64,000 bases of DNA from the NCBI GenBank assembly GCA_030704615.1, contig CM060733.1:63176001-63240000 (forward strand), given 5' to 3'. The number at the start of each line of letters is the position of its first letter. The stretch's first letter is position 1. The translations under genes were made by a program, and so were the position numbers. Positions 9,961 through 23,552 of the stretch are shown here, one piece after another. This DNA comes from Takakia lepidozioides. Lineage: Eukaryota > Streptophyta > Takakiopsida > Takakiales > Takakiaceae. The notes under the pieces are model-generated. The model ran no database searches. It was given only the letters and a program-made list of their open reading frames with translations, and was not told the DNA's origin.

Positions 9961-11748
9961 ACTCGCGGGCCGTACCTGTCAGATCACACGCTTGCAATAA
10001 AATCAAGCCACATCCATATTGGGACCGGTATTTGAGTGCTAGGCTATAGGCCACCTGGCATCCCAAAGTAATACGACGCCCTAAATGCCGCTTTTGTTGC
10101 TTTGCATTTTCACACTCTTCCCATCTACACTTCAAATCTTCTTACACTTGAATGTTTCGTGAGTGGTAGGACGTGTTTGCGTGTTGCATAACTTTTTCAC
10201 AATAATAGATAAACGACTTGTCTTGATAATCTGACGATGAGTAGAACATGTTGTGGAAAAGAACTTTGGAGAAATGAAATCCAGAACTCCTCATCATTTT
10301 CTTCGTGAATTTGGATCCGTCAGGTTTAGATTGCTGTCGACTTGTAAGCAAGATGGTGGTGATCACAGAGTGACATTCGTGGCTGCGTGTGTTATCTTGG
10401 ACAGATCCCTTCACAATTGCTGATTGTAACTCCCGAGTATTTTCATTTTCCCGTCACTCATGGAGGTGACCTACTGAAGCCTGTTTTCCGTCACCCTTGT
10501 ATGCAAAGTTATGCGTTTTAGAGGCGCTAACGAGTACTAGCGTCAAGCTGGAGTTGTTTTCCAGCTGCGTCTTCAGTGTATTCGTTTCCCGCTAGACCAG
10601 CACCTCAATCACACCCAGCATTTTGACAGATTATATTTTCTGCGTATATTCTAAGCCTCCCTCCCACCATTCCTCTTGGTTTTCATACATGTATGGCGAG
10701 TAAGCTTCCTGTAGTGTCCTCTTAGCAGCGTCGTCGAGCCGCTGTAGTATTTCTCTGTCATTGTATCTACACTCTCACCTAGATTCTTTCTCTCTCAGTA
10801 CATAAACAATCGAAAGCAAGAGATCCAAGCCAGCATCCTCTATCCTCTTTACTCTTAACAGTGTCCCCTCGCTCTGAAGGAGGATCAGCAGTTTCAGAGC
10901 ATCTATAAACTTCCGCTTTCATTCTCAACTTACCCTGTCTCTGATTCGCAAGTTAACCTCTCGGCAGTTATAAGGAATTTCTTCACAACAGTTTTCCTCG
11001 CTGTATGGTGTTGTTTTCCTGCCGTGCACCTTATCTCATCTTCACCTCAGTGTCTCCGTCTCTTCGTAGAACTCAGTATTTCAAAGGCTTGAGTTTTCAC
11101 GACTTCCATCCGTGCTCCCTGTGCAGTGTCCTTCTGCAAAAAGGTTTGTAACAACTTCCTCTACCTTGTGTCTACATTCTCCCGTTGTCGTATTTATCCT
11201 CAAATTTGTTCTTCTCTTTCGTTTTAACAGAGGTATACTGCAAGTGACTTCTCTGCTCTGCTTCTTTTCTCTCCTTCCCTCTCCTCCTCTCCTCATTTGT
11301 AAACGTTTTACTGTTATTTACTGCTCACCTCTGTCTTTTACTGCAGTTCTCGTTGTAGTTTTGCTCATTCTGCTTGATCCAAAAACCTAAAATCAAAGGA
11401 GAGGCATCATATTATCCCTCTCTCTCTGCACCCTAACTTCACTCTGTCTTCCCCACCTTAAAGATATGGGATATTGTTACTTTTTCCTCTGCTCTCTTTG
11501 CTTTCTGATTCTAACGAGTTTTCTTCCAGGCACCTGCCTCAAAGGTACAAAGTTTGGCGCGATGTCAGGAATATGGGGAATTTAGGACCACTCGACAAAT
11601 TTTCTGCTTTGCGTGGAGGGCAAGCACATCAATCAGATGGAGGTGCAGAGATTTAGCATCTGAAAGTGGGCATTTCCAGCTGGCTTCTCTGTCACTGAAT
11701 TTAATATCCAATTGAAGACAAGGAGAAGGTTGCCACTGCACAGTAAAG
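9961..11748 (+). promoter_or_regulatory. Upstream region and probable 5' UTR of the GBPL3 gene
   Basis: No coding sequence is supported here. The stretch 10500-11520 is pyrimidine-rich, as plant promoters and 5' UTRs often are. A TATAAA word lies at 10904, and TTTTCTTCCAG at about 11520-11530 could be the 3' splice site of an intron in the 5' UTR. These are weak, unaided readings; the transcription start is unknown. Confidence 0.35.
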
Positions 11749-14700
11749 ATGATGCAGATGTTTGGATTGCGGACACCCCCCAAACCGAAAGCAGAACCAG
11801 AGCTGGAGCTGGAGCCAGAGCTGGAACAACCGGTGGTCGTTCAAAGTAGCTGGCCACAACATATACCTGACCATAGAAATGGTGCAGGGGGCCCAGCACG
11901 CCCTCTCCGACTGGTGTATTGCGATGAGAGAGGCAAGTTCAAGATGGATCCAGAAGCTGTGGCTGCCTTACAGATGGTAAAGGGGCCACTTGGTGTAGTC
12001 TCTGTTTGTGGGCGTGCACGCCAAGGCAAGAGCTTCATCTTGAATCAGGTGCGAACTTGCTTATATGTATCTCAAACTACACAGTGGCGTGTGTTTTATT
12101 CAAGATGCTAAGATTGTTGTTCTCCTCAGAGAGTGTCTCACTCCCATTTAATGTCTTCTTGACCATGCTGCTTACCTCAGCCCACACCTGCTACTGCTCT
12201 CTTTCTCTCAACAAAGAGTGACCTTAGGGAGTAAACACTTTTTGATAGACAAAACACAGTGCTCCCCACTTCCGAGTTGGCTATCTACCTTCCTCAGCTT
12301 GAAGCATCCATACCTAGCATTATCTTGGCATCGAGAAGAACCAACAGTAGAGTTTGCACAAAAGTTCATAAGCCCCGAACATAGCTGCCAGACAAGGTTG
12401 GACATATGGACGCATAGACCAGGAATGTCATAGTTTCTGCAGAAGGATCCTGTCTTCATCGAATCCTCTTGTTTCTAGGACAGGCTCTAAGTAACTGCAA
12501 CACTCTAGACATTTTTGGTCTTCCTCTCAATCTAGCCATGTGGCCCTTGATTGCATTGGAGGAGTTAGTATTGCCATTGGAAGGTGTACTATAAATGTCA
12601 CTAGGGTCAGCCAGGTAGACCCTCAATGTTCAAGTGCTTGTCTCTATGTGCTTCCAGTGAAGTCAAGGGTTAATTTGAGCAGAAAGTCACTGCTAGGCAT
12701 GATCATGTTGATGTCTGATGAATATGTAGCCCTAATAAGTTTAAGCCTGAATTTTTTCATTTGAATTCCAGTTAGCCCTGAGGGAGAGCAGGTCAGCCCT
12801 CCAGGCAACTAATTGTTGACAAGTTGGGAAGATACATTCCTGACTTATGTGTCTGGTTTCCCTCACCATTGCACATGCTGGTGCTGGACACTCAAGCCCA
12901 CCATGGTACGAGTCAAGGCTTAAGTTGGCAAATTGGCTTCCTGTGGTTCTGTGACACAATGATCACTAGGTGTCCAATTAATCATGTAAGAACCTTGATT
13001 TGTATTGAGTTTTGTTCATGAACTTCTTTATTTTTGGTATTGAATCAACCCCCAATCCTTGGATGAAGTTCATTCCAGCCAGTAACGCATGTCTAGAAGG
13101 TAAAACCTTAATTTTATATTTCTTCCACTTTTTTGGGAGTAAAGATAAGGGGTGTTTGTGGATCTGTACTTCAGTTAGGAGCCACATTTCTAACACAACA
13201 GGGACATCGGTTCGGAGGGGATGGCAGCTGCTCGGGCGGAGTAGTGGCTTCCAGGTTGCGCCCACTCACAGGCCTTGCACCAAAGGCCTTTGGATGTGGA
13301 GTACTCCATTGAAACGCACAGCTACAGATGGCAGTGAATACAATCTAGTGCTACTTGACAGTGAGGGCATTGATGCCTATGATCAAACTGTAATCTCTCT
13401 CTCTTCTCATTCCTGTTTGAAACGAGTTTTTCAGATTTTAAAATTTCTGTACATACAGCTTGTTCACCTGGCTTGTGTGTGTTGCGTATTGGATTCAGTC
13501 ATTGTATGGAGTACGTGTGATTGAGTTGAGACACAACTCATGTGTGTTGGGCTACAGGGCACATACAGTACCCAAATATTTTCCCTCGCTGTTCTTTTGT
13601 CAAGTATGTTTGTATATAACCAGGTGTGTTCTCCCATCTTTCAACTTGTGCCATTTCATATTCTTTATGATGTCATATGAAAGCATTAGCTGTTTTTAAG
13701 TGAGGGCTCTTTCAGCAGTTTGTTGGAAGTTGAAGAACGGATTAAAGATGGCTTGAAATGATTACAAGAGTATACTTGGATTGACCACCTCCCATGGACC
13801 ACCTTGTTTTCTATTGTCCAATTTGATGGTGTACACTTTCTGTTTTTCTATTGGTGGTTTGCAGATGGGGGGCATTGATGAGGCAGCATTAGATAAGTTG
13901 TCACTGGTGACAGAGATGACCAAGCATATCCGTGTGCGAGCTTCCTCGCCACAAGGCCAGACAGCTTCTGAAATTGGACAATTTTCTCCTCTCTTTCTTT
14001 GGCTGCTCCGGGTGAGTGAATGCAAGCATTGGTGCCTCTGACAAGCTTTTATTTGCAAGCTTCCCCAAAACTCTTTATTTGCAGTAGGTCTAGTAAGGGG
14101 AAGGTTGACACTGGAGAATGCTCAGTTTGTGGAATATTGGATGTTACCAAAATTTAATGCTTTTGCCTGCCTGTGTATTTGGGTGCAGGACTTCTACTTA
14201 GACCTCAGTGAAGATGGAGCTAAGATAACCCCAAGGGATTATCTAGAGTCTGCACTTCAACCAATTCCTGGAACTGGAAGGGCTATTTCTGCCAAGAATG
14301 AGGTCTCTTGCTTGGCGTTTAGCACCCACTTCTTCCTCTTTTCACCTGTCTTTCAGTAAGTTGACCTAGCGGGACAACAAGACCTTCAGGCTGGTTCTGG
14401 GGTGTATTGGCTCATCATATTAGCTGTGTGGGTTTTGGGGAGGGAATCTGGAAGGTCAGATCAATTTTCATTATAGTAGTCCCACTATTGGGTCGACCCT
14501 TTCCTGATCGTCACAGCACTTACTCTGACTCATTCTTCCCTCTCTCCCCACAGGTCTGGTCCTTCCAGACTGGATACCAAATCTCCTGCCAAAAGTGAGT
14601 ATATCTCTGTAGCTGGTGGGGGTGAAACCTCAACAGTCTACAAGTACATTTCGCTGTCTAGCTGTTTCTGATGCAAGTGGAGACTCAGCATGAAAAGCTA

Positions 14701-17700
14701 CTTATGAATTATTGACCAAATTACTGTGCCAAAATAAATGTCAAGTATCCAAGAGATGTGGGGTGGTGAGTGTGAAGCAACCTGGCAAATGATTTGTCTA
14801 GCTGTTTCTGATTCAAGTGGAAATTTAGCATGAAAGCTACTCATGAATTATTGACCAAATCACTGTGCTAAAGAAATGGAAAGTCTCCAACAGATGTTGG
14901 GTAGTGAGTGTCGAAGCATCCGGGCAAATGATATCATGCTGATATTCTGTCTGTGAAGTTGCCTTACTGCATTTGCGAAGTTAACTGGAAAAGATGCTTT
15001 AGGACGGCTTCATATGGCTGACTGGACAGGGCTGACTTATGGAGGGTATGCTTGGTTGGAGTATGTAGATCCGAAACTCAATCCGGGCTCTATTTCCAGA
15101 TCGTGAATGTTTCACATTGGTGAGGCCTCTCAATGAAGAAAAGGAGTTGCAGCGCCTCGACCAGATCCCGGTATGACATGTGATATCTGTTCGTGTTGTT
15201 ACTCTGGGCTATGATAGCTTTGAACTAAGGGATCTGACTATTATACTGCATTTTACAGATGGACAGAATGAGACCGGAGTTCCGGTCGGGTTTGGATGCT
15301 TTGACAAGGTTCATTTTTGAGAGGACAAGACCCAAGCAGCTCGGATCAATTGTCATGACTGGACCCATGTTTGCTGGCCTCACACAGTCATTTCTGGATG
15401 CTATTAATGCTGGGGCTGTCCCCACAATAGCAACATCCTGGCAGGTAGGGTTTCATGTCTTGTGTGGCATGCTGTACCTTGCCAGGTTGCAGCCATGGAT
15501 GAGAATGTGTTATTGTGCATTCTGTGTAAGCCATCAGGTTGGTTGTTTGTCTTCTGTAGGTTCTAGTGGTATCTTGGCTCTCATATGCCTCATGGCAACT
15601 ATGGGGTTGCTGGAGCATACAACAGTGGTTGCCATGCAAGTAGTCATGGGTTCAAATTCACGTGGGTGTACCTTATAACCCACCCAGCAACAAAAAGGGG
15701 GTCATTGAGTGAACCAGGCACCCAGTGCTGTCCTACAGGGTGAAGAGACACCCTAAATCACACCACTTGTCCTCCTTTTGCTCTTTTTTAGTGTCATGTG
15801 CGGGAAGTTGTAGGTTCTTGAAATGTTGGCAATCGATAAGCAGAGTGAGATGGACAGAATCAGGGAGAATCAGAGAGAATCACTGTCTACAATCATTGCT
15901 ATAGGTGGTTGATCCGCTAATACCATCATGATACCAATCTGAATAGATTTGTACTGTGGTAAGGTGAAGAAACACATGCACAGAGATAGATGATTGTGGG
16001 TTTCTAAGTTGTACATCATGGTTTGGCAGAGCGTGGAGGAGAATGAGTGCCGGCGTGCGCATGACTTGGCAGTTGAAGCCTACAGCCGCTCTTTTGACCG
16101 ATCAACTCCTCCAGACGAGGTAATTGTTGCCATTTGATGTGCATGTTGAAGTTAATATCTACTACAAAACATATACAGATATTGGAATGGTTGCTATTTG
16201 CTGCAGGTTTTATTACAAGAGGCACAAGAGGAAGCAGTTCAAGCAGCTCTGAATGTGTACAACACTGAAGCTGTGGGAGGAGGGATGGCACGAAAAAAGC
16301 ATGAACAGCACCTTCAAGCTACTTTGAAGAGACAATTCGAGGTAATAGTCTCACGTAGGAAATGCTCCCACCCTTGCTCTCTCTACCCCTCTCTTTTGTT
16401 CCCTTTGTTCCATAGGCCCTCTGCCCGTCCATGGACGTAATGTAATTTATTATTCTACATTTAGTGTCTCAAATGATTTTGGCTGATTAATGGTGATATC
16501 AAAATGCAGGAAATGTAGTGCTCTCAAGTAATGCAGTGGAAATTCTTCATGTACTTCATATCTGGTAATGTGACAGGAATACAAGCGCAAGACGTCCATG
16601 GAAGCAGAGCTCAAGTGTTTGAGAGCAGTGGGAAGCATGGAAGAGAGATTGCGTAATGCATGCAATGCCCCAAATGCAACCTTTGATTCCATTGTTAAGG
16701 TTGGAAGGACCTCTCCTCTCTCCCCTTTCGCTGGCGACAGGGGGTCATTGTCAATCTACACAAGAAAGGTGACAGAGAAGAGCGGGGGAACTATTGAGGC
16801 ATCACGCTTCTCAATGCAGTTGGCAAGATATTTTGCAGACTTATAAGTACTCGTCTCGAGGTTGATCTGGAGTCTAGAGGTTGTTTCCACGAAGGCCAAG
16901 CTGGCTTTCGGAGAAACAGGGGCTGTGTGGATCATATCTTCACTTTAAGCCAGATTATCCAGGGACGGAAAAAAGAAGGGAAACCCACTTTTGTCCTTTT
17001 CTTGGATGTCAAAAGGGCTTATGACACAGTGTGAAGAGATGGTCTATGGCTCCGACTCTGGTCATGTGGGATCAAGGGAAAGATGTGGAAAGTGGTCCAT
17101 AACTTGTATGATCACACCAAAAGCTGTGTCACCGTTAATGGACAGAAGTCTAACTTCTTTGACATAGACCAAGGTGTAGCTCAAGGATGTACCCTCTCCC
17201 CTCTGCTGATCTTCAATGTTTTCATCAATCAAATCCTCGAGGATGTGGAAAGTAAGGGATTTTTGGTGGGCCATACCAGCCCTTATGTTTGCGGATGACT
17301 TCGCAGGCATAGGGGAGACTCCATCCAATCTTCAGGAGTTGATTGATTGTGCGAAGAGATACTTTGACCTTTGGGGGCTAGAGGCTAATGTCAGTAAATG
17401 CGCAGTGGTGGCATTCAACGACCGAGGGGAGGGAGGAGGCGATCTCAAGTGGCAGTGGGGAAGCCAAGAGATTCCAGTCCTCCCTTCCTACACATACCTT
17501 GGCGTTGAGTTTTCCTCCAACTGTAATTGGGATGCACATACTCAAAATGTTGTTTAATCTGGCAAGCGCAAAGTGTTGGGTCTCACTAATTTTTCCACTG
17601 GAGAGGGATCAACTCTGAAGTTAAAAAAACCATGCTTTGCCGCATTATTAGGCCTGCCCTGGAGTACGCATCGGCAGTATGGGTTGATAACTCCAACCAG

Positions 17701-20700
17701 GCTAAGTCTCTAGAATCCATTCAAGTGGGGGTGCTTAAGGAGTGCATGTCAGCATGCTCCAAAACAGCCAATGTGGCTGTTCGGGTTGAGTTTGGCATCC
17801 CTCCCTTAAGCTCCCGATGAGATGAATTCAAGGTCAGATGGTGGGGTCAGCTGCTTCAGCACTAATAAATTTGACAATTTTACGACCAACATACCCTATT
17901 GGCATGACTGCACCTATGTCAAAGAAAACACAAGACTATTATATGCGTCTTAGCTCACCAGAATCTGGAGTAGGTGTATGCCTTACTGGTTTGCACAGTC
18001 CTACTTGTTATTCTATCTGTTGGCATACTAACTTGTGAGAAGCATTCTTTGTGGTTTTCTTCCTCTTTTGATGGTTTTATTTAAACCTGTCCTGGTGCAT
18101 TTATTTTTATTTTTGTGAGCTCTCCTTTAACTTAGACGGGTTATCACATTTGCTCTAAAAACTTTTTGTTTTTGGGAAATAAACACCACTTTTATCGAAA
18201 CCAGAGTACAAATGAGGGGGAGGTTCCCAACCCAGTACAGCACGGCTCGAGACCAAGACGCATGCAAAGGGGAGGGTTGGATCTGCCAAGCAGCTCACCA
18301 TACCCTGAGCCTCTGCAACAGAAGTTCTCACTAGTCCAACAAAAATAGATCTCTTTGATTACCTCTCAAATTTGAGTTCAAAGTTTACTAGGCTCCCAAT
18401 TGATATATACCTGTTGGCATCTATTCTTGAGTTTAGGTATTCCAAATAGATGCATCTGTAAAGATTGATTTTTCTCTGAATGTGCTGGCAAGCCTTATTT
18501 TGTACTTTGCAGGTGATTGATTGCATGGTGGCCGACTATGAGACGACAGCATCTGGGACTCTTAAGTGGCAGAAGCTTGTCAAATTTCTGCAGAAAAGGT
18601 ACCAGAAGTGCTTTGCGGGACAAAACATTTGGCTCATTCCATTAATTGTCATCCTTATTTCAGGCATCATATCTAAGTTGTGAAGAATGAATTCATGACA
18701 GGGATATACAGATATGTTGGTGTGTCTGGGGAAGTGTAGCTCTTGGGCAAAAGGACAACCTAGAATTGAACACACCACCACGGCGATGCCACAGGAGCTT
18801 TGCACAGAGAAAGCAATCAAGTAGTCCAGGTGTTGGCAAGATTGTAGTAAGGTAGGGAGTGTGTCACTCACTGCATGTTACTAGTTTCTGGCTCAGAAAC
18901 CCTAACTAAGTACTTGATAGGTATGTGTCGAGCAACACCCTTATGTTTTAGGACAGTTTTAGAGAATAGAGCTGTTATGCACTGCAGCACATGCATTTGG
19001 AATATTGCTTAATATATTACTCATTCTACTAATGTTTGTCTGTCTTTCCATGTAGCCTGGCAGGGCCACTACATGACCTGGTCAAGCGAGCAAGTGACAG
19101 GGCAGCTGCAGAGTACGCGACTCTGGAAATGAAAGGTCGATCAATGGAGGAAAGGATTTCCTTTGCAGCAAAGCAGGTCGAGTCTGCTCAGCGGGATGCG
19201 CAAGAATGGAAGAAACGGTATGAAGTTTCGATGGGTGATTACAAGAAATCATCTGAAAAGTCAGCTGCACAGTACGCTGCTTTGCAGCACAAGGTCACAT
19301 GCTTGGAAGAAAGACGGGCAAGTCTTGGGGACCAGCTTGATGGTGCTAAGAAAGATGCGTCTGAATGGCAAAGCAAGTATGAGCATCTGCTAAGAGAACG
19401 ACGAACACAAGAGGAAAGGGCGGGTTCTGAATTAGCAGCCCTTCAGGTCCTAAAACTCTTTCAGATTTAAAGAGGAAAGTAGGTGGAAATATCGGTTTGC
19501 ATCATTTATAACCTGGCTTGTTTTTGTCCTGGTGTTTCCTTTCAGTCTGTCTACATTGGCAACAGTTCTGGGATTCACACTTATTATCTTCAATTGCTAG
19601 GCGTCCTGATTATGTGAAGTAGGAGCAGATACGAATCCAAAGATGCACTGATAACTGTGTCTGGCAACTGGAGAGCACTATCCATACAACCAGGAATGTG
19701 TATACCCTTCCTTTATCTAGAAGTATCTTCTGCCACCTGGTAGGATGTGTTACAGTCTAGGTTATTGGGACAACAACCAGCTAACATGACAGTCAGGTGA
19801 TGGACTCCCCTGGATGTGGCCTAGCAATGGAGACCAAAATACTGATCATCTGTAAATTGGTAATCATGTAAAGGAATGCCTGGTAAATAAGCACATAATC
19901 TAGCAGCACAAAAGTGAAGGAGATACTGAGGGAGAGGAGAAAATCCAAAAGTGACAGTCTGAATCTGTGAAATTTACTCGATGCAGAACCGGTCTAGTGC
20001 TGCGGAGGCTCGGCTGGCAGCAATCCGGGAGCAGTCTGAATCTGCTAAGGAAGAGGCTGCTGAATGGCGACGAAAGTATGAAGCAGCAGCAGCTGATACC
20101 AAGGCAGCGGTGGAAAGGGCAACTGCTCAGAAAGACCGAACTATCAAGCAGGCTCAGCTTCGGGAGGATGCTCTCCGAGCGGAGTTCACATCAACTGTGG
20201 CACAGAAGGTAGTGCAGTCTGCATGTATTACACCACAAAAGCTAGATTTATTTTATAGTTTCGTAATGCATGCTCAAGCTCTATTCAACAGGTGCCTAGA
20301 GAACACGAATCACATGGAAAGATGTGCTGGGATAGTCACATTAGCATTGTGAGCTTGAATATGCTATTGTAGTAAAGAGAAGTACTTGTGTTTCTTATGC
20401 CCCATGGCCGGTGATATCCGACAGTATCCACAGGTTCCACGCCGCATGCTATGTCATGTTTGTATCCAATATTAGCCCTGGCTTGGCCTTTTTTAATGTC
20501 TTGTTCCCCTGACAGGAAGGCGAAGTGAAGGATTTGCAGTTGATTGTAGAGCAAGGGGAGCGGCGCATTGCTGCCTTAACTGCTCATCTTCAGGTACATC
20601 TTTTATTTCTTTCTCATATTTCAACTTTTTTGTTTGAGATGGCTGAATGTTACTTGTTGAATCCTATGATGTTTAAAGGCTAACTGTTTCTTGACACCCT

Positions 20701-22313
20701 CAGGCTACCAGTTCTTAGATCCATACCAGAGCCATTACCGAGTGAAAGTAGGGAGCTAACTTCACATTACACAGTTGTGTGTAGTAGTTGCCTTAAGATG
20801 TTTGCTGCCAGGGATGTATCCAGAATATATCCAGAACTTGGAGATTCAAGCAGTCATATACATATTGGTAGATATGTGGATAGAGCATTTTTTGATTCAT
20901 GTGTGCATGTGGATTCTCAATTGCAGGACCAAGAGTCTAAAGTAACCAGTCAAGCTGAAGAACTTGGGAACTCAAGGACTGAGCTGCAACGTCTCCAGTT
21001 GGAGGTAGATGCAGCTAAATCATCGGCTATGGCTTTTGACAAAGATTTGGACAAGGCCTGCCGAGACAAAGCATTTGCTGAACAGCGTATGACTGATTCG
21101 GTGAAACGCATGGAGGATGCAGAAGAGAAGTGCAAAGCCGCTGAGGGAGATGCCAAACATGCAGCTGAAATAGCGGAGAAGGCCAGAAGTGAGGCAACAA
21201 TGTCAGAGAGGGAGAAGTTGGAGGTGCAGCGACTGGCTGTGGAGAGGCTGGCAGCAGTGGAACGTTGTGAACGACGGTGTGAAGCCCTTGAGAGAGAGAG
21301 AGTGGAATTGACTCAGGTATACTCTGTCTGCCTGCCAGTCAAGTGGTGTGCATGGGGTGCTTCTCCTAGTGTACGCATTCTACTGGCTTCAAAGTATTTT
21401 TTGAGGCTGTCATTGGCTTCTATGTAAAGATTGTGTAAGTTAGCAAGGTTTGTAGTCTGGTATATTTTGTACATATCTGTGATGTGTCATTGTTAGTGAA
21501 CCTGCGGAAGTTTTCGCATTGAACCTCCCTTTGCAGTTGTTACTCAGGAATTCCAACAACTAGTGTTCTTATATTTTGTTAAAGATGGTGCAAGTCCTCT
21601 TACACTCCAGTTACCATGCCAAAGACTGTTGGTTTCTGTGCTATCAGGAGATTGAACAAGCAAAGCTCGAGGAAAGTGAGGCAATATCAAGGGCCACATC
21701 ATTGGAGCGACGGCTGGAGGAAAGGGAGCAGGAAATGGAGGAGTTGTTGAATTCATCTCTAGAGCAAAGGGCAAAGACAGTGGAAGGTTTTGAGAGCTTA
21801 TTGACCAGTGAAAGAGCTGCAAAAGCTGAGGCTACCAGCCGTGCAGAGGCATTGTCACTGCAGTTGCAGATGGTGCAGGGAGAGTTAGATGCATTACAAA
21901 CACGGCTTATGACTGTGCGCAACCATGAGACAGCACTGGATACAAAGCTAAGGGCCTATGCTGATGCTTCAGTGGGTATCTCACCTGCTGGGACTTCAAG
22001 GAGCAAGAGGCCTCGACTCGATGATGCAGGAGGTGAATCATCAGATATGGAGGTGGATAAGGCGAACTACAAAAGAACTAAGATGGAGCAGAACATTGAT
22101 AATGGCAGTAGCTTGGTCCACACTGGTGGGGTGGACATGGAGGACGACCACTGCTCACTAAAGGAACCTGGGCCCGATTATCACAAGTTCACTAAGTCCA
22201 AGCTGAAGCAAAAGTTGACCGAGGCTGGCTTTGGAGCAGAAGTCTTGCAAGCCCGGAATCTGACCATGAAGGATCTCGTAGCATTATACGAGCGACTTGT
22301 TCTCAACAAATAG
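11749..22313 (+). CDS. GBPL3: GBPL3-type guanylate-binding protein (large GTPase), 16 exons
   Basis: Joined exons: 11749-12048, 13228-13389, 13558-13623, 13865-14011, 14189-14302, 15069-15170, 15259-15444, 16030-16119, 16207-16341, 16577-16699, 18513-18598, 19056-19446, 19987-20208, 20516-20593, 20927-21316 and 21648-22313. All introns are GT-AG, and the frame holds for 1085 codons, close to the length I recall for Arabidopsis GBPL3. The GTPase domain shows the P-loop GRARQGKS (88-95), THRPCTKG (113-120), the GBP-type DSEG (144-147) and the RD guanine motif (R225-D226). A helical GBP middle domain follows, then a long coiled coil (about 510-960), a basic motif SKRPR (about 983) suggesting nuclear import, and a C-terminal SAP-like segment (KFTKSKLKQKLTEAGF). 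In Arabidopsis this family forms nuclear condensates that promote defence-gene transcription. A 5' non-coding exon is possible. The start is the first ATG of exon 1; a second Met is the next codon. The gene looks intact and functional. Confidence 0.95.
14656..14932 (+). repeat. 140-bp tandem duplication in GBPL3 intron 5
   Basis: Two adjacent copies start at 14656 and 14796 with GTCTAGCTGTTTCTGAT and share most of the following 140 bases, including CATGAATTATTGACCAAAT-type sequence. It lies wholly within the intron 14303-15068 and does not touch the splice sites. Confidence 0.8.
16732..17830 (+). pseudogene. LINE reverse-transcriptase remnant in GBPL3 intron 10
   Basis: Conserved reverse-transcriptase pieces follow one another on the gene's sense strand: GVIVNLHKKGDREERGNY, GITLLNAVGKIF, GQAGFRRNRGCVDHIF, the palm motif LFLDVKRAYDTV, VAQGCTLSPLL, then after a shift ALMFADDFAGI (the F/YADD catalytic motif) and LEANVSKCAVVAFND. 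Stops replace a codon in GNY-GITLL and another in YDTV-RDG, and at least two frameshifts are needed. Domain spacing and wording differ from the L1-type LINE at 30-33 kb. The remnant begins only about 30 bases after the exon-10 donor, so it now forms much of the 1.8-kb intron. Not functional. Confidence 0.85.
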
Positions 22314-23550
22314 CCTCAATTCTGACTTTATGTCACCTTTTCCATCACCTGCTTTTGTCATACCAGTGGCCCTCCTGGTTTGTGATATTGGTTGTCACTC
22401 ATGCCCATGATGTGTTATCAATTGAGTAGGCTCTTCATGTGACTAGCTTTCACCATCTGTGGAGCTGCAGTCGGCAGTTGTTTGCATGGAGAGTAGAGTT
22501 GGAAGGATTGCATGTAGAGTTGTAAGAAAAAAAGGAGGGTGCCCTGTCAAGCATCTTTCTCACTTGCTTTCATTAGTAGACGTAGAACTACTGCAGCGGA
22601 AGAGAAAGTAGCATTAATCTGTGGCAATTTCTTTGTCCATTATCCTCCTCTAGCCTTGAGTTGTTCTGTTATTTGATTGACGAGTCCTCCCATCGGAAGC
22701 AGAAGCTATGCACTGTCAGCAGCAATTCCCATTTTGCTGAATACCATCGGTAGCCACTCATGGCAGAATCTGATTCTACATGCCTCTCGTGTGACCCCCA
22801 GGTTTGGGGTGGAGCTGTATTATATTATTCTGCTGCTTTGACCGTCAGCTTCCAATCCTTTGACATTCCTGAAACAGAATCTCACCAGTGACATGCTATC
22901 TATCAAATTATTCCATGGTTGAATCCCTCACACTTGTTTCTGCAAACTGGAGTCCGACATCCACTATTGCTTCTGGCCTGAATCTATCTTTCTTGCACTA
23001 TTCATCTGCTCCTCTCTAACGTCACATCAGCACAATGCTCTCACACACCCTTACATCGTACCATCAGCCATTTTACTCCAGCAAAAGAGAGTTTTCTTCA
23101 CCTTTGCGGCTGATAAACTAGTGCCGGCCCTTCGTACTGCCCTGCTCGGCGCGCAGCTTAATTGGCTAGTCAAGTAATAGAAAAGGCCCGGGAGTTGAAT
23201 GGGCCCTGGGCAGGTGTGCCTGCGTGGCCCGCCCCTCCCCCGCCGCCCCCCTCCCCCGGGCAGCAACGCGGCGGCCCGCGGTTGCCACGATCGGTCCTCC
23301 TGCCTCCCCCGCACGGCCCCCCCCCGCCCTCCCCCGCACGGCCTTCACGAACGAAATACATGAATCGGTTATACTTGAACTGTACCACCATGACGCATGC
23401 ATCCAGATCATGAAGGTTGTCATACATGCATGCGTCGACCCACATGTATGCCTGGTCATACATGCATTGTCCATAATTGTATAGAGATTAGGACGTGATC
23501 GTGCTTTTCTGAAGTGATTATGAGCTGCTTACACACACGCCGAAGGTGAC
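22314..23550. other. 3' flank of GBPL3 and GC-rich spacer, no gene seen
   Basis: 22314-23100 is probably 3' UTR and intergenic DNA. 23200-23345 is very C-rich (runs such as GCCCCCCTCCCCCGGG) and resembles the complement of CACTA subterminal sequence near 9.85 kb. 23400-23465 holds short CATGCATG-type repeats. Open frames here are composition artefacts. Confidence 0.4.
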
Positions 23551-23552
23551 GC

